A stretch of 64,000 bases of DNA, taken from assembly GCA_964451365.1 (NCBI GenBank), contig CAYVIB010000024.1, positions 24,420 to 88,419 of the forward strand, given 5' to 3'. Positions within the stretch are counted from its first letter, which is position 1; each line of letters opens with the position of its first letter. A program made the position numbers and the translations under genes. The notes beneath the pieces were generated by a model. The model was not told the origin of the DNA and did no database searches. It was given only the letters and a program-made list of their open reading frames with translations. The DNA is from CAYVIB01 sp964451365 (GTDB taxonomy: Bacteria; Pseudomonadota; Gammaproteobacteria; Pseudomonadales; Cellvibrionaceae). Positions 54,801 to 62,284 of this stretch are shown in pieces.

Positions 54801-54975
54801 AGCCGTCTTTTGTGATGCCGAGCAGATCATTTACTCCAGTTTTGATCGGCAAAACGATTTTAAGATCGCGTATATGTCAGGCTCAATTGAAAACCCAGTT
54901 ATAAACTCTCATGTCATTAACGTGCTGGAAGGGACCAAGCCGGCGTTTAATAATCGCCGCATTAAGTATGACTGA
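51883..54975 (+). CDS. TrlF-like protein: PHP hydrolase + SMC-like ATPase
   Basis: A 1030 aa protein with an N-terminal PHP phosphoesterase domain (DLHIHTP, Asp18/His20/His22; a later SGSDAH motif) and a split ABC/SMC-type ATPase: Walker A GNKGSGKS at 377-384, a coiled-coil region about 500-770, ABC signature LSPGQRG near 910, Walker B IILDQPEENLDN with Asp936, and the H-loop MVTHNPN. TrlF-type genes are frequent in restriction and defence loci. It follows hsdS by 33 bp. Probably a nuclease or tRNA/DNA-damage effector gated by ATP; function is inferred from architecture only. Confidence 0.85.
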   Translation: MAEKEKLLERGSVWRKWDLHIHTPASFHWKGKRFDADPNSQANKDLVDEMISALNSAEPAVFALMDYWTFDGWFALKRRLKEKGAPELKKTVFPGIELRLVAPTDCRLNAHVIFSNEVADQILRDFMSALQVEIVTRPLSEASLVQLARNVGADKLNKHGFKKADVDGDDGQALLAGSTIAEINCESYKRAIEQVPLGKAVGFMPYDTSDGLAEVKWQDHYAYFLGLFKSSPIFETRNHDLRCAFVGEKTGGNKKWFENFQNGLGNVPRLAVSGSDAHQFVGVKGDNDKRGYGDFPSDKATWIKADPTFRGLLQAIKEPAKRSFIGERPDKLKEVNENKTYFIDSVEVAKVAEATAHGKWLHGSKVELNPDLVAIIGNKGSGKSALADVIALLGNSRQKEHFSFLVTGRFRGKSGEPAKHFYGTLTWRDGNSEQRNLNDDPPEDKVELVRYIPQGHFEELCNDHVSGRTNAFERELRAVIFSHAGESIRLGALDFEQLIDQQESSYRDQLNELRKDLKRRNQEISSIEDQLQPDVRKSLNEMLVLKLRQIEEHNKIIPDPVPMPSDDLTTEQKAAAQELDLITNKLKGLDEAALKNATKESTLAGKQKAIKNIRERLRFLERIHKQFLEEVAKDAETVGIKPTELATLSVNTNTLEQLAVSIPEEQAKLQAESATSMQQKAKLLEEQAILNAKLNEPQLLYQKYLKAKEVWESKLKELNGAADEPDTLNGLKARIAQLESLPDRLKERRKQRLELTGEIFDVLNGQRNAREQLFKPVQDLIQGNSLIREDYKLQFQATLGGSPDIMAGTLFTLIKQNSGDFRGEDESYGTVRRIAEKYSFNKRDDVLDFVTELHAKIEEAASGNGKGAIGISSILRKDKIASDVYDLLFGLSFLEPRYSLLFQDAQIEQLSPGQRGALLLIFYLLVDKGRNPIILDQPEENLDNETVVSLLAPVLSEAKKTRQIIMVTHNPNLAVFCDAEQIIYSSFDRQNDFKIAYMSGSIENPVINSHVINVLEGTKPAFNNRRIKYD

Positions 54976-55367
54976 TTTATCGCACTTAGATTAGGATAAC
55001 GACCGAATCACAATGGGAGAACGCGCCGCTACTCTGGCAGGATGGTCAGGTTGTAAGGCTCGACTTTTCGCCTGAGCCGGTAGTACAAGTGCAGGGCGAT
55101 GCGGACGAGTATCACGGTCAGGGATAGCTCTAGCAGACACCGAGGTTCTCCATAAGAAATTTGGGAAGAGGCCGATATGCGCGTAGGGGCGGACCCATGT
55201 GTCCGCCCTGGGTCTGGGAATAACATAGTTACGACAGGCATAAAGGTTAGTTCTTGCGAATGAGGGCAGACACGTGGGTCTGCCCCTACGATGGAGGGAG
55301 AGCAGCACGGGGTACGGTACCTTTCGCACTTGATAGTTCATAGTTAAGGAACTAAAGTTCACAAAAA
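54976..55367. other. Spacer with a REP pair downstream of TrlF
   Basis: A 392 bp spacer between the TrlF gene and the HTH gene. It contains two opposing REP units, 55183-55208 and 55263-55288, and AGTTCA-type half-sites near the next gene. No coding sequence is credible. Confidence 0.6.
55183..55288. repeat. REP pair (BIME-like)
   Basis: GTAGGGGCGGACCCATGTGT... at 55183-55208 and its inverted relative ending GTCTGCCCCTAC at 55288, separated by 54 bases. Same family as the copies at the RAYT gene. Confidence 0.8.
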
Positions 55368-55374
55368 ATGAACT
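55336..55374. promoter_or_regulatory. Clustered GTTCA half-sites at the HTH gene start
   Basis: A perfect inverted repeat AGTTCA-N7-TGAACT at 55356-55374 and a GAACTAAAGTTC palindrome at 55349-55360 lie right at the start of the winged-helix gene. They suggest autoregulation. One site covers the first possible ATG, which favours the later ATG at 55389. Confidence 0.5.
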
Positions 55375-55700
55375 ATGGTAAATCCGCTATGAGCCGACTC
55401 GGTGACACGCTATTCACCGCCACCCAGCAACAGGTGCTGGGCTTGCTATATGGACAACCGCAGCGCAGTTTTTATACCAAGGAGATTCTGCGCCTGACTG
55501 GCATGGGTGTGGCGACTATAAAGCGCGAACTGGACCGCATGCGGGCGGCGGGCATCCTGCGAATGGAGCCGATTGGCAATCAGCATCATTACCAGGCCGA
55601 TCCACAGTGTCCGATTTATGACGAGCTGCGCGGTATTGTTGAAAAGGCGGCTTTCAAATCGAATACAGTTTCAATCGGGGTTGAACATGTTGCTGGATGA
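55368..55700 (+). CDS. Winged-helix regulator of an MNT-type module
   Basis: A 110 aa helix-turn-helix protein (95 aa if ATG 55389 is used). The DNA-binding part reads FTATQQQVLGLLYGQPQRSF with TGMGVATIKRELDRMRAAGI as recognition region. Such proteins commonly precede a minimal nucleotidyltransferase gene, as here (overlap of 14 bases). Clustered palindromes at its start suggest it represses its own operon. Confidence 0.78.
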   Translation: MNYGKSAMSRLGDTLFTATQQQVLGLLYGQPQRSFYTKEILRLTGMGVATIKRELDRMRAAGILRMEPIGNQHHYQADPQCPIYDELRGIVEKAAFKSNTVSIGVEHVAG

Positions 55701-55977
55701 ATTGCGAAGCAAAAAAGCAGTTATTGAGGCACTGGGCCAGCAATACGGTGCCCGGCATATCCGTGTTTTCGGCTCGGTTGCGCGGGGCGAGGATCGGCCC
55801 GATAGCGATGTGGATTTTCTGGTGGAATTTCCACAGGGGTATGATTTATTTGCCCAGCGTTTGCCCCTGACGGAAAAACTGGTGGATCTGCTCCAGCGCA
55901 AGGTGGAACTGATTCCCGAGCATGAGCTAAACCGGCATATTCGCGAGCAGGTGATGAAAGAGGCCGTTGAGTTATGA
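55687..55977 (+). CDS. Minimal nucleotidyltransferase (MNT) protein
   Basis: A 96 aa nucleotidyltransferase-fold protein with the signature GSVARGEDRPDSDVDFLVEF. MNT proteins are usually antitoxins that AMPylate a partner HEPN toxin. Here no HEPN gene follows: an ATG overlaps the MNT stop (55974) but the frame closes after six codons, and a zeta-like pseudogene begins. The partner may have been lost. It overlaps the winged-helix gene. Confidence 0.85.
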   Translation: MLLDELRSKKAVIEALGQQYGARHIRVFGSVARGEDRPDSDVDFLVEFPQGYDLFAQRLPLTEKLVDLLQRKVELIPEHELNRHIREQVMKEAVEL

Positions 55978-55990
55978 GCGAACTACAGCT

Positions 55991-56509
55991 ATGACTAAGC
56001 CAACCTGTTGGATTATTGCCGGACCTAACGGCGCGGGTAAAAGCACTTTCGCTTTGGCATACCTGCCGGTGCTCGGTTGTCGAAACTTTGTTAATGCTGA
56101 TCTTATCGCGGCCGGACTTTCGCCACTGGCGCCGGAGCGGGAGTTGATTACGGCAAGTCGTTTATTTTTGAGCGAGATAGAACATTATGTGGCATCACGG
56201 GAAACCTTCGCTTTTGAAACCACGGCAGATTGAGTTGATATACCTCGCGTTGGCGAATGTCACGTTGTCCAAGTCGCGAGTTGCCGAACGTGTGGCGCAT
56301 GGCGGTCATAATATTCCGCTGGCTGACATTGAGCGACGCTTCCCACGAAGTTGTACAATTTATTGCATGTTTATGGGAGTGTCGTCAGCCGGGCACGCTG
56401 CTTCTACAATACTGGTTCCACACCCAAGTTAATATTCGAGCAACGGGGAGACGAGCGTCGGGTCGTAGACGATGCGCTTTTTAAGTTGCTAGAGCAGGAG
56501 TCCATATGA
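55991..56509 (+). pseudogene. Decayed zeta-toxin-like kinase
   Basis: Remnant of a zeta/UDP-GlcNAc-kinase-like toxin. The intact start reads MTKPTCWIIAGPNGAGKST (Walker A), INAD-like NADLIAAGLSP and FAFETT. After FETTAD the frame stops at 56231; the downstream pieces IELIYLALANVTLSKSRVAE and HNIPLADIERRFPRS continue in another frame, and the C-terminal VVSRARCFYNTGSTPKLIFE and GDERRVVDDALFKLLEQES in a third. Relative to the family about 20 codons are lost after FETT, and a single base is lost after FPRS. The last ATGA overlaps the next gene. Not expected to make active toxin. Confidence 0.85.
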
Positions 56510-56709
56510 GTTACGAACCCTCGCAAGATACTCTGGAAGCACTGGAAGTTCTCCGTGAAGCAGTCGCCAAGGCGCTTGAACGCAAACGCCGCCTTGGTCA
56601 GTACGCGGTTATCTGGGAAGACGGCCAATTGGTGTATTTGGGAGGGAAACCCGGTGACAACGGGCAGGTGCGTGAAGATTCTGCTGATTACGGCGAGCGG
56701 GAAGGTTAA
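56506..56709 (+). CDS. Small zeta-associated protein (putative antitoxin)
   Basis: A 67 aa acidic/basic protein, LEALEVLREAVAKALERKRR then LGQYAVIWEDGQLVYLGG. Similar small proteins are regularly encoded just after zeta-like kinases in this overlap arrangement (ATGA with the kinase stop). The open frame is intact though its toxin is broken. A related broken copy lies at 61312-61496. Function as antitoxin is inferred from position. Confidence 0.65.
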   Translation: MSYEPSQDTLEALEVLREAVAKALERKRRLGQYAVIWEDGQLVYLGGKPGDNGQVREDSADYGEREG

Positions 56710-56767
56710 TCGTCGGTATCTAACCGGCGGGTTAATAGAACAATAAAAAAAATTAAGGAGGGTTGGC

Positions 56768-59700
56768 GTGCATACCGAATGGGATTTTGAGAATGGTGTC
56801 GAGGCGGAGTTAATAAAAAGTGGCCGCTATCGTCGAGGCGAGCCCGCCGGCTATGATGCCGAGCGCGCTCTATTCCCCGTCGATATGCAAATCTTTGTAC
56901 AGGCCACCCAACCCAAAATTTGGGATTACCTGCAAAGCCTTCACAAGGATAAAACCCCCTCCGTATTGATCGACAGCCTGGCTAAGGAACTGGACACCAA
57001 GGGCATGCTAGGGGTATTGCGCGAAGGCTTTAAGTGCAGCGGTAAAACCGTTAAAGCCGCTTTTTTCTCACCTAATACCGGTATGGACCCTCAAGCGCGG
57101 GAGCGCTACGAGGCTAATTGCTTGAGCGTCGTTCGACAGGTGACCACCAAGAGCGGCGCTATTCCGGACCTGGTGGTGGCGGTAAATGGCCTGCCAATTG
57201 CCACCCTGGAACTTAAAAACGTCATGTCCGCTACCCGCTGGACGGTAGAGCATGCGAAAAACCAATACAGGTTCGAGCGCGACCCGCGCGAGAAACTTTT
57301 TGCCTTTAAGCAGCGCTGCCTGGTGCATTTTGCCGTGGATACCGAGCAGGTTTTTATGACTACCAAATTGGAAGGCAAGAGCACGTTCTTTTTGCCTTTC
57401 AATCGCGGCCATGACAATGGCGCGGGTAATCCGCCGGTGGCTGGCGATGTGCGCACGGCATATTTATGGCAGGAGGTACTGACCAAAGACAGCCTGCTGG
57501 ATATCCTCGCCCGCTTTATGCACCTGCAAACGGAAGAAACTACCGTTGCCACCGGAAAGGGTCTTAAGCGGCATATTAAGGAGACGATGATTTTCCCTCG
57601 CTATCACCAGCTCGATGCGGTTCGCAAGTTGGTGGGGCATGCGCAGGGGCATGGCTCCGGGCACAATTACCTGGTGCAGCATTCAGCGGGCTCGGGCAAA
57701 TCCAATTCCATCGCCTGGCTCGCGCACCGCCTTTCCAGCTTGCACAACATTAATGATGAAAAAATCTTTCATTCGGTGGTGGTAATAACCGACCGCCGCG
57801 TGCTCGACAAGCAGTTGCAGGACACCATTTTTCAGTTTGAACACAAACTGGGTGTGGTGCAGAAGATTGATGAGAATACTCAGCAATTGGCCAAGGCACT
57901 CGCTGACGGTGTGCCAATTATTATTTCCACCATCCAGAAGTTCCCCTTTATCACCCGCGCCATTCAGACGCTGGAGAAAAAGGGCGAGACGGTGAATATA
58001 GCCACGGCGGGCAAGCGCTTCGCGGTAATTGTGGACGAGGCTCATAGCTCGCAGAGCGGTGAAACCGCCATGGAACTTAAGAGCATACTCAACAAGGACG
58101 GCATTGAATCGGCAATTGCCGCACAACTGCTGGACGACGAAGACGAGAGCCTGAGCAGCGAAGCGCAACGCGCCATGCTACGCGAGCAATTGAAGCGCAC
58201 TCGCCAGCCCAACCTGAGCTTTTTCGCCTTTACCGCCACACCCAAGTACAAAACCCTGGCGGTGTTCGACGAGCCGGGCGAGAACGGCGAAGCACCGTTT
58301 CACCACTACAGCATGCGCCAGGCTATTGAGGAAGGTTTTATTCTCGATGTGTTGCAGGGCTATACCTGCTACAAGCGTTATTACAAACTGATCCAGGGCG
58401 TGGAACACGATCCTTCCGTGCCACGCAAAAAAGCGGCGCGGGCGTTGGCGCGCTTCGTGGATTTACACGATTACAATATTGGCCAGAAAGTTGAAATTAT
58501 TGTTGAACACTTCATCGCTCATACCCGCCATAAGATTGGCGGTCGCGCGAAAGCAATGGTGGTAACCGGCTCGCGTGAGCACGCCGTGCGTTACAAGCTC
58601 GCGTTTGATCAATATATCAAGGATAACGGAATCAAAGGCGTGCGTTCCCTGGTGGCGTTTTCCGGTGAAATATCACTGGAAGACCATGCCGGAAAATCTT
58701 TCACTGAAGTGGCCATGAATAATGGTATTAAGGAGACCGAACTACCGGAAAAATTTAACACCGACGAATATCAGGTGTTGCTGGTGGCGGAGAAGTACCA
58801 GACCGGATTCGATCAACCGCTGCTGCACACCATGTACGTGGACAAAAAGCTCTCCGGCATTCAAGCGGTGCAAACGCTCTCACGGCTAAACCGCATCTCT
58901 CGTGGTAAGGAAAATACGTTCGTGCTGGATTTTGTTAACGAACCCGAGGATATTTATAAGGCGTTCAAGCCGTACTATGAGGTCACTCCGATGGGGGATG
59001 ATGTCGATCCCCACCATATGAATGAACTGGCCCACACGCTGGCGGATTGGCGGGTTTATACCCAATTCGAAATCAATGATTGGTGTGAAATCTGGTTTCG
59101 CAACCGCATGCAACCCACTGGTGGTGAACATAAAAAATTGAATGCCATTATCGATGTGGCGGTGGAGCGCTTTAAAGCACTCGATGAGGAAGGGCAGGAC
59201 GAGTTCAAGAGTCAATTGGTGAGCTTCCGCAACCTTTACATGTTCCTGTCACAGATTATTCCCTACCAGGATTCCGACCTGGAAAAGCTCTATACCTACA
59301 GTCGATTTCTTCTAAATAAACTGCCGCGTACGAGCAGCGAGACGAAAGTGACGGTGGATGACGATGTAGAGTTGAAATATTACCGGCTGGAAAAGATCAG
59401 CGAAGGTTCGATCAACTTGCGCGAAGGAGAGGCGGAATACTTGAAAGGCCCTGGCGATGTAGGCACTGGCCAACCCGACGAGGAAGTGCGCCTGTCCACT
59501 TTGGTGGAAGCGCTTAACGAGCGTTTTGGCACTGATTTTACGCCCGCCGATCAATTGTTCTTTGAGCAGGTTCGCGAGACAGCCGTAGCCGATGAGCAAT
59601 TGCGCCAAGCGGTGGCGGTCAACTCCATTGAAAACTTCGCGCCGATTTTCAACAAACAGCTCGAATCGCTGCTGATCGAGCGCATGGAAGGCAATGAGGA

Positions 59701-59803
59701 TATTTTCTCGCGCATGATGAATGATGAAGCGTTTCGGAATGTTGCTGCGGGTTACCTAATGAAGGCGGTGTATCGGCATATTGCTGGGCAGGTGGAGTCT
59801 TGA
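56768..59803 (+). CDS. hsdR: Type I restriction endonuclease HsdR
   Basis: A 1011 aa restriction and DNA-translocating subunit. The N-terminal nuclease has the PD-(D/E)xK pattern in PDLVVAVNGLPIATLELKN (about residues 131-150). The SF2 helicase motor has Walker A AGSGKS at 307-312, VDEAHSS (DEAH at 423-426), FTATP and the later QTLSRLNR motif. GTG at 56768 is preceded by AAGGAGGG. It is separated from hsdM/hsdS by about 5 kb holding TrlF and the toxin-antitoxin remnants, but the system appears complete. Confidence 0.94.
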   Translation: MHTEWDFENGVEAELIKSGRYRRGEPAGYDAERALFPVDMQIFVQATQPKIWDYLQSLHKDKTPSVLIDSLAKELDTKGMLGVLREGFKCSGKTVKAAFFSPNTGMDPQARERYEANCLSVVRQVTTKSGAIPDLVVAVNGLPIATLELKNVMSATRWTVEHAKNQYRFERDPREKLFAFKQRCLVHFAVDTEQVFMTTKLEGKSTFFLPFNRGHDNGAGNPPVAGDVRTAYLWQEVLTKDSLLDILARFMHLQTEETTVATGKGLKRHIKETMIFPRYHQLDAVRKLVGHAQGHGSGHNYLVQHSAGSGKSNSIAWLAHRLSSLHNINDEKIFHSVVVITDRRVLDKQLQDTIFQFEHKLGVVQKIDENTQQLAKALADGVPIIISTIQKFPFITRAIQTLEKKGETVNIATAGKRFAVIVDEAHSSQSGETAMELKSILNKDGIESAIAAQLLDDEDESLSSEAQRAMLREQLKRTRQPNLSFFAFTATPKYKTLAVFDEPGENGEAPFHHYSMRQAIEEGFILDVLQGYTCYKRYYKLIQGVEHDPSVPRKKAARALARFVDLHDYNIGQKVEIIVEHFIAHTRHKIGGRAKAMVVTGSREHAVRYKLAFDQYIKDNGIKGVRSLVAFSGEISLEDHAGKSFTEVAMNNGIKETELPEKFNTDEYQVLLVAEKYQTGFDQPLLHTMYVDKKLSGIQAVQTLSRLNRISRGKENTFVLDFVNEPEDIYKAFKPYYEVTPMGDDVDPHHMNELAHTLADWRVYTQFEINDWCEIWFRNRMQPTGGEHKKLNAIIDVAVERFKALDEEGQDEFKSQLVSFRNLYMFLSQIIPYQDSDLEKLYTYSRFLLNKLPRTSSETKVTVDDDVELKYYRLEKISEGSINLREGEAEYLKGPGDVGTGQPDEEVRLSTLVEALNERFGTDFTPADQLFFEQVRETAVADEQLRQAVAVNSIENFAPIFNKQLESLLIERMEGNEDIFSRMMNDEAFRNVAAGYLMKAVYRHIAGQVES

Positions 59804-59964
59804 AGGTGTAGCTTATTAAGGCCTTTTTAAAAGGACTAGGTCGTTTTACGGTTGTCAGCCAGAGTAAGATTTCAAAAAGTAGTGAATATGGACATCTTTT
59901 TTCCTTAGATGATCGCGTCCTTCCCGACAGTGAGGCCACCCGGGTTAAGCTAGTCTAGTTTTGT

Positions 59965-60069
59965 CTTGTTATACCTAGGCTTTAACATGGGAGCTGAATT
60001 GCGATATGTTATAGCCTGCCTTTAACATGAGTAAATCGAGGATCTATCGTGAATCCAGGCTATAACAAG
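59965..60069. promoter_or_regulatory. Repeated operator-like sites at the fic start
   Basis: A 24-25 bp sequence (TTGTTATACCTAGGC... / ATGTTATAGCCTGCC..., both ending TTTAACATG) is repeated with a 40 bp period at 59965 and 60005. An inverted GGCTATAAC copy lies inside the first codons (60055-60069). Together they look like binding sites for the winged-helix domain of the Fic protein. Confidence 0.5.
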
Positions 60070-61206
60070 CGGGCTGGCGTCTATATCAAACAACCCTCAG
60101 GCTATAGGGCCTTTATCCCCGGGCCCTTACCACCTCAACCCCCTGTTTTATTGGATGGGGAGCTTCAAGGTCAGTTATCTCAGGCTGACCGGGCCCTTGG
60201 TCGGCTGGATGGTTCTATCACCACCTTGCCAAACCCCGACCTGTTTGTATTCATGTACGTCCGGAAAGAGGCGGTTTTATCCAGCCAAATTGAGGGAACC
60301 CAGAGTTCATTGCAGGATGTTTTGGCGGCTGAAGCGCGAATCCTGGACCGCCAGCGACCCTCCGATGTAAGGGAAGTGCTCAATTACATTGATGCGCTGC
60401 GTCATGGCCTGGAACGCCTTGGTGACTTGCCGGTATCGGTACGAATGTTCGGTGAAATTCATGAGCGTCTGTTACGGGGAGTACGAGGTGGCCAATTGAC
60501 TCCCGGTGAGCCGCGCCGGACCCAAAATTGGATTGGCCCGGCGGGTTGTACGCTCAATGAGGCTATTTATGTTCCGCCGCCACCTCAGGAGGTGCCTCAA
60601 GCGCTGTCCGACCTGGAAAAATTTATTCATTACGACCAGTCGCTACCATTGTTGATCAAAATCGGATTGGCGCACGCACAGTTTGAAACCATCCACCCTT
60701 ATCTGGACGGCAATGGCCGTATCGGCCGCCTTTTAATTGCATTGTTGTTGTCTGAGGCTGGGGTATTGCAGAAACCGGTTTTGTATCTTTCTCACTTTTT
60801 TAAGCGGGAGCGCCAGGCATATTACGATTACCTGCAAGCGATACGGGATAACGGCGACTGGGAAGGGTGGTTAAAATTTTTTCTACGTGGAATTGTAGAA
60901 GTAAGTGCACAAGCGACCGATACGGCGAGAAATATTTTGCATTTGCGCGAGCAACACCGGTCGTTGATTGCGGAACACCTGGGATATTCAGCTGGCAGTG
61001 GGTACCGGGTTCTGGAAAACTTGTATGAACATCCGATTCTATCCGCGAAAGCAGTTCAACAGGTTACCGGTACGAGTTATGCTGCGGCGAATAATTTAGT
61101 ATCCCGACTTACAGAACTTGGGATATTACGGGAGATCACTGGTCGGAGCCGCAATCGACGTTTTCGTTACGAACCCTATATTGCGTTGTTTGAAGATGGG
61201 CAATAA
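60049..61206 (+). CDS. Class II Fic family protein (AMP-transferase)
   Basis: A 385 aa Fic protein. An N-terminal inhibitory helix reads SSQIEGTQ (S/TxxxE[G/N]) near residues 78-85; the Fic motif HPYLDGNGRIGR begins at His216. The flap and Fic core are followed by a C-terminal winged-helix domain (AVQQVTGTSYAAANNLVSRL) that may bind DNA. GTG at 60049 has GAGGA about 7 bases upstream. Expected to add AMP to a protein hydroxyl unless inhibited in cis. Substrate unknown. Repeated sites before the gene suggest autoregulation. Confidence 0.93.
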   Translation: MNPGYNKRAGVYIKQPSGYRAFIPGPLPPQPPVLLDGELQGQLSQADRALGRLDGSITTLPNPDLFVFMYVRKEAVLSSQIEGTQSSLQDVLAAEARILDRQRPSDVREVLNYIDALRHGLERLGDLPVSVRMFGEIHERLLRGVRGGQLTPGEPRRTQNWIGPAGCTLNEAIYVPPPPQEVPQALSDLEKFIHYDQSLPLLIKIGLAHAQFETIHPYLDGNGRIGRLLIALLLSEAGVLQKPVLYLSHFFKRERQAYYDYLQAIRDNGDWEGWLKFFLRGIVEVSAQATDTARNILHLREQHRSLIAEHLGYSAGSGYRVLENLYEHPILSAKAVQQVTGTSYAAANNLVSRLTELGILREITGRSRNRRFRYEPYIALFEDGQ

Positions 61207-61219
61207 GCTGTGAGAGCAG

Positions 61220-61315
61220 GAGTGTAAAAGAAATGCTGATGATGCCCAGGGAAAGGACGAACACTGGGTCATGGATGATGTGCTTTTTACCTTACTACAG
61301 CAGGAGTCAAAATGA
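61220..61315 (+). pseudogene. C-terminal remnant of a second zeta-like toxin gene
   Basis: In one frame the end reads GKDEHWVMDDVLFTLLQQES before TGA at 61313-61315, matching the end of the broken zeta gene (GDERRVVDDALFKLLEQES). As there, the stop overlaps the ATG of the small partner gene. The rest of the toxin is missing. Confidence 0.7.
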
Positions 61316-61496
61316 AGCACGAACCTTCAAAAGATAGCGTGGTGGCACTGGAATCGCTCCGCAGGGCGGTCGCTAAAGCACTTGAGAGAAAACGTCTTCT
61401 GGGCAGGACGGCAAACCGATGTATTTGTGTGGACGACCTAACGAGCCGGGGCAGGTGCAGGAAATCCCTGTTGACTACGGGGTTGATCAAGTTTAA
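61312..61496 (+). pseudogene. Frameshifted copy of the small zeta-associated gene
   Basis: The start MKHEPSKDSVVALESLRRAV through ALERKRLLG matches the intact 67 aa protein at 56506. About 20 bases are then missing and the match continues in another frame: GQDGKPMYLCGRPNEPGQVQ to TAA at 61494-61496. Together with the preceding fragment this is a decayed second copy of the toxin-antitoxin pair. Confidence 0.75.
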
Positions 61497-61584
61497 TCAC
61501 TTGTGTCTCGGAACAGGTACAGGGCGTTGCGGACGATTACAAGGGAAGGAGTCGTCATCGACGTTAAAGTGTTCGGACTTCCTC

Positions 61585-61663
61585 GGTCGGGGCGGACCCA
61601 TGTGTCCGCCCAGGTTCGTCGGGGGCTGAAAGAGGGCGGACACGCGAGTCCGCCCCTACGGGG
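61585..61663. repeat. REP pair (BIME) upstream of the RAYT gene
   Basis: Two opposed REP units (61585-61612 and 61634-61660) joined by CAGGTTCGTCGGGGGCTGAA. Nearly identical in both units and linker to the pair inside the RAYT gene at 61946-62024. Confidence 0.88.
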
Positions 61664-61697
61664 ATTGTTAAATTATTTTAATAACAGGAGTTGGCAG

Positions 61698-62276
61698 GTG
61701 ACATCTGGACGTCGTTCAATTCGGTTGCGTCATTACGATTATTCGCAAGCTGGTGCTTATTTCGTGACGATATGCGCGCAGAATAAGTTGTGTTTGTTTG
61801 GCGATATTGTGAATGGAGTCATGCAATTAAATGAAGCGGGTTTGATGACGGAGCGGTGGTTCGGCAAACTGGAAAACAAATTTCAGCATTTTCAACGTGA
61901 TGGTTTTGTCTGCATGCCTAATCACATTCATTTTGTCGTGGTAAACGTAGGGGCGGGCCCGTGTGTCCGCCCAGGTTCGTCGGGAGCTGAAAGAGGGCGG
62001 ACACGCGGGTCCGCCCCTACGGGGTTGGCGGAGGTGGTGCAGTGGTTTAAGACGATGACGACGAATGAGTATATTCGGGGGGTTAAGCGGGATGGTTGGC
62101 AACCGTTTCCTAAAAGGTTGTGGCAGCGAAATTATTGGGAGCGGGTTATACGGGATGAGTCAGAGTTGATGCTTGTTCGGGAGTATATTCAGAATAATCC
62201 GGCGCAGTGGGAGTTGGATAAATTGAATCCGGCTTGTTGTCGAAAGTATGAGAAAGAATCGTTGCCGTTTGAGTGA
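61698..62276 (+). CDS. REP-associated tyrosine transposase (RAYT), interrupted in frame by REPs
   Basis: A 192 aa Y1/HUH single-strand nuclease of the RAYT family. The N-terminus reads RRSIRLRHYDYSQAGAYFVT; the metal-binding HUH motif is in MPNHIHFVV (His76, His78), and the probable catalytic Tyr163 lies in YIQNNPAQW. GTG at 61698 has AGGAG 7 bases upstream. Between about residues 84 and 108, just after the HUH strand, the protein is encoded by a REP pair (VGAGPCVRPGSS...), keeping the frame. Without it the protein would be about 166 aa, the usual RAYT size. Whether the insertion leaves activity is unknown. It is the likely mobiliser of the REP family seen across the window. Confidence 0.9.
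   Translation: MTSGRRSIRLRHYDYSQAGAYFVTICAQNKLCLFGDIVNGVMQLNEAGLMTERWFGKLENKFQHFQRDGFVCMPNHIHFVVVNVGAGPCVRPGSSGAERGRTRGSAPTGLAEVVQWFKTMTTNEYIRGVKRDGWQPFPKRLWQRNYWERVIRDESELMLVREYIQNNPAQWELDKLNPACCRKYEKESLPFE
61946..62024. repeat. REP pair (BIME) inside the RAYT coding sequence
   Basis: Opposed REP units 61946-61972 and 61994-62021 with the linker CAGGTTCGTCGGGAGCTGAA. The insertion keeps the reading frame of the transposase. Confidence 0.9.
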
Positions 62277-62284
62277 GTAGTGCG

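Noticed and set aside
61503..61697. Earlier start of the RAYT gene
   Set aside because: The translation passes through the upstream REP pair and is not RAYT-like; GTG at 61698 has a good ribosome binding site and starts at the conserved N-terminus.
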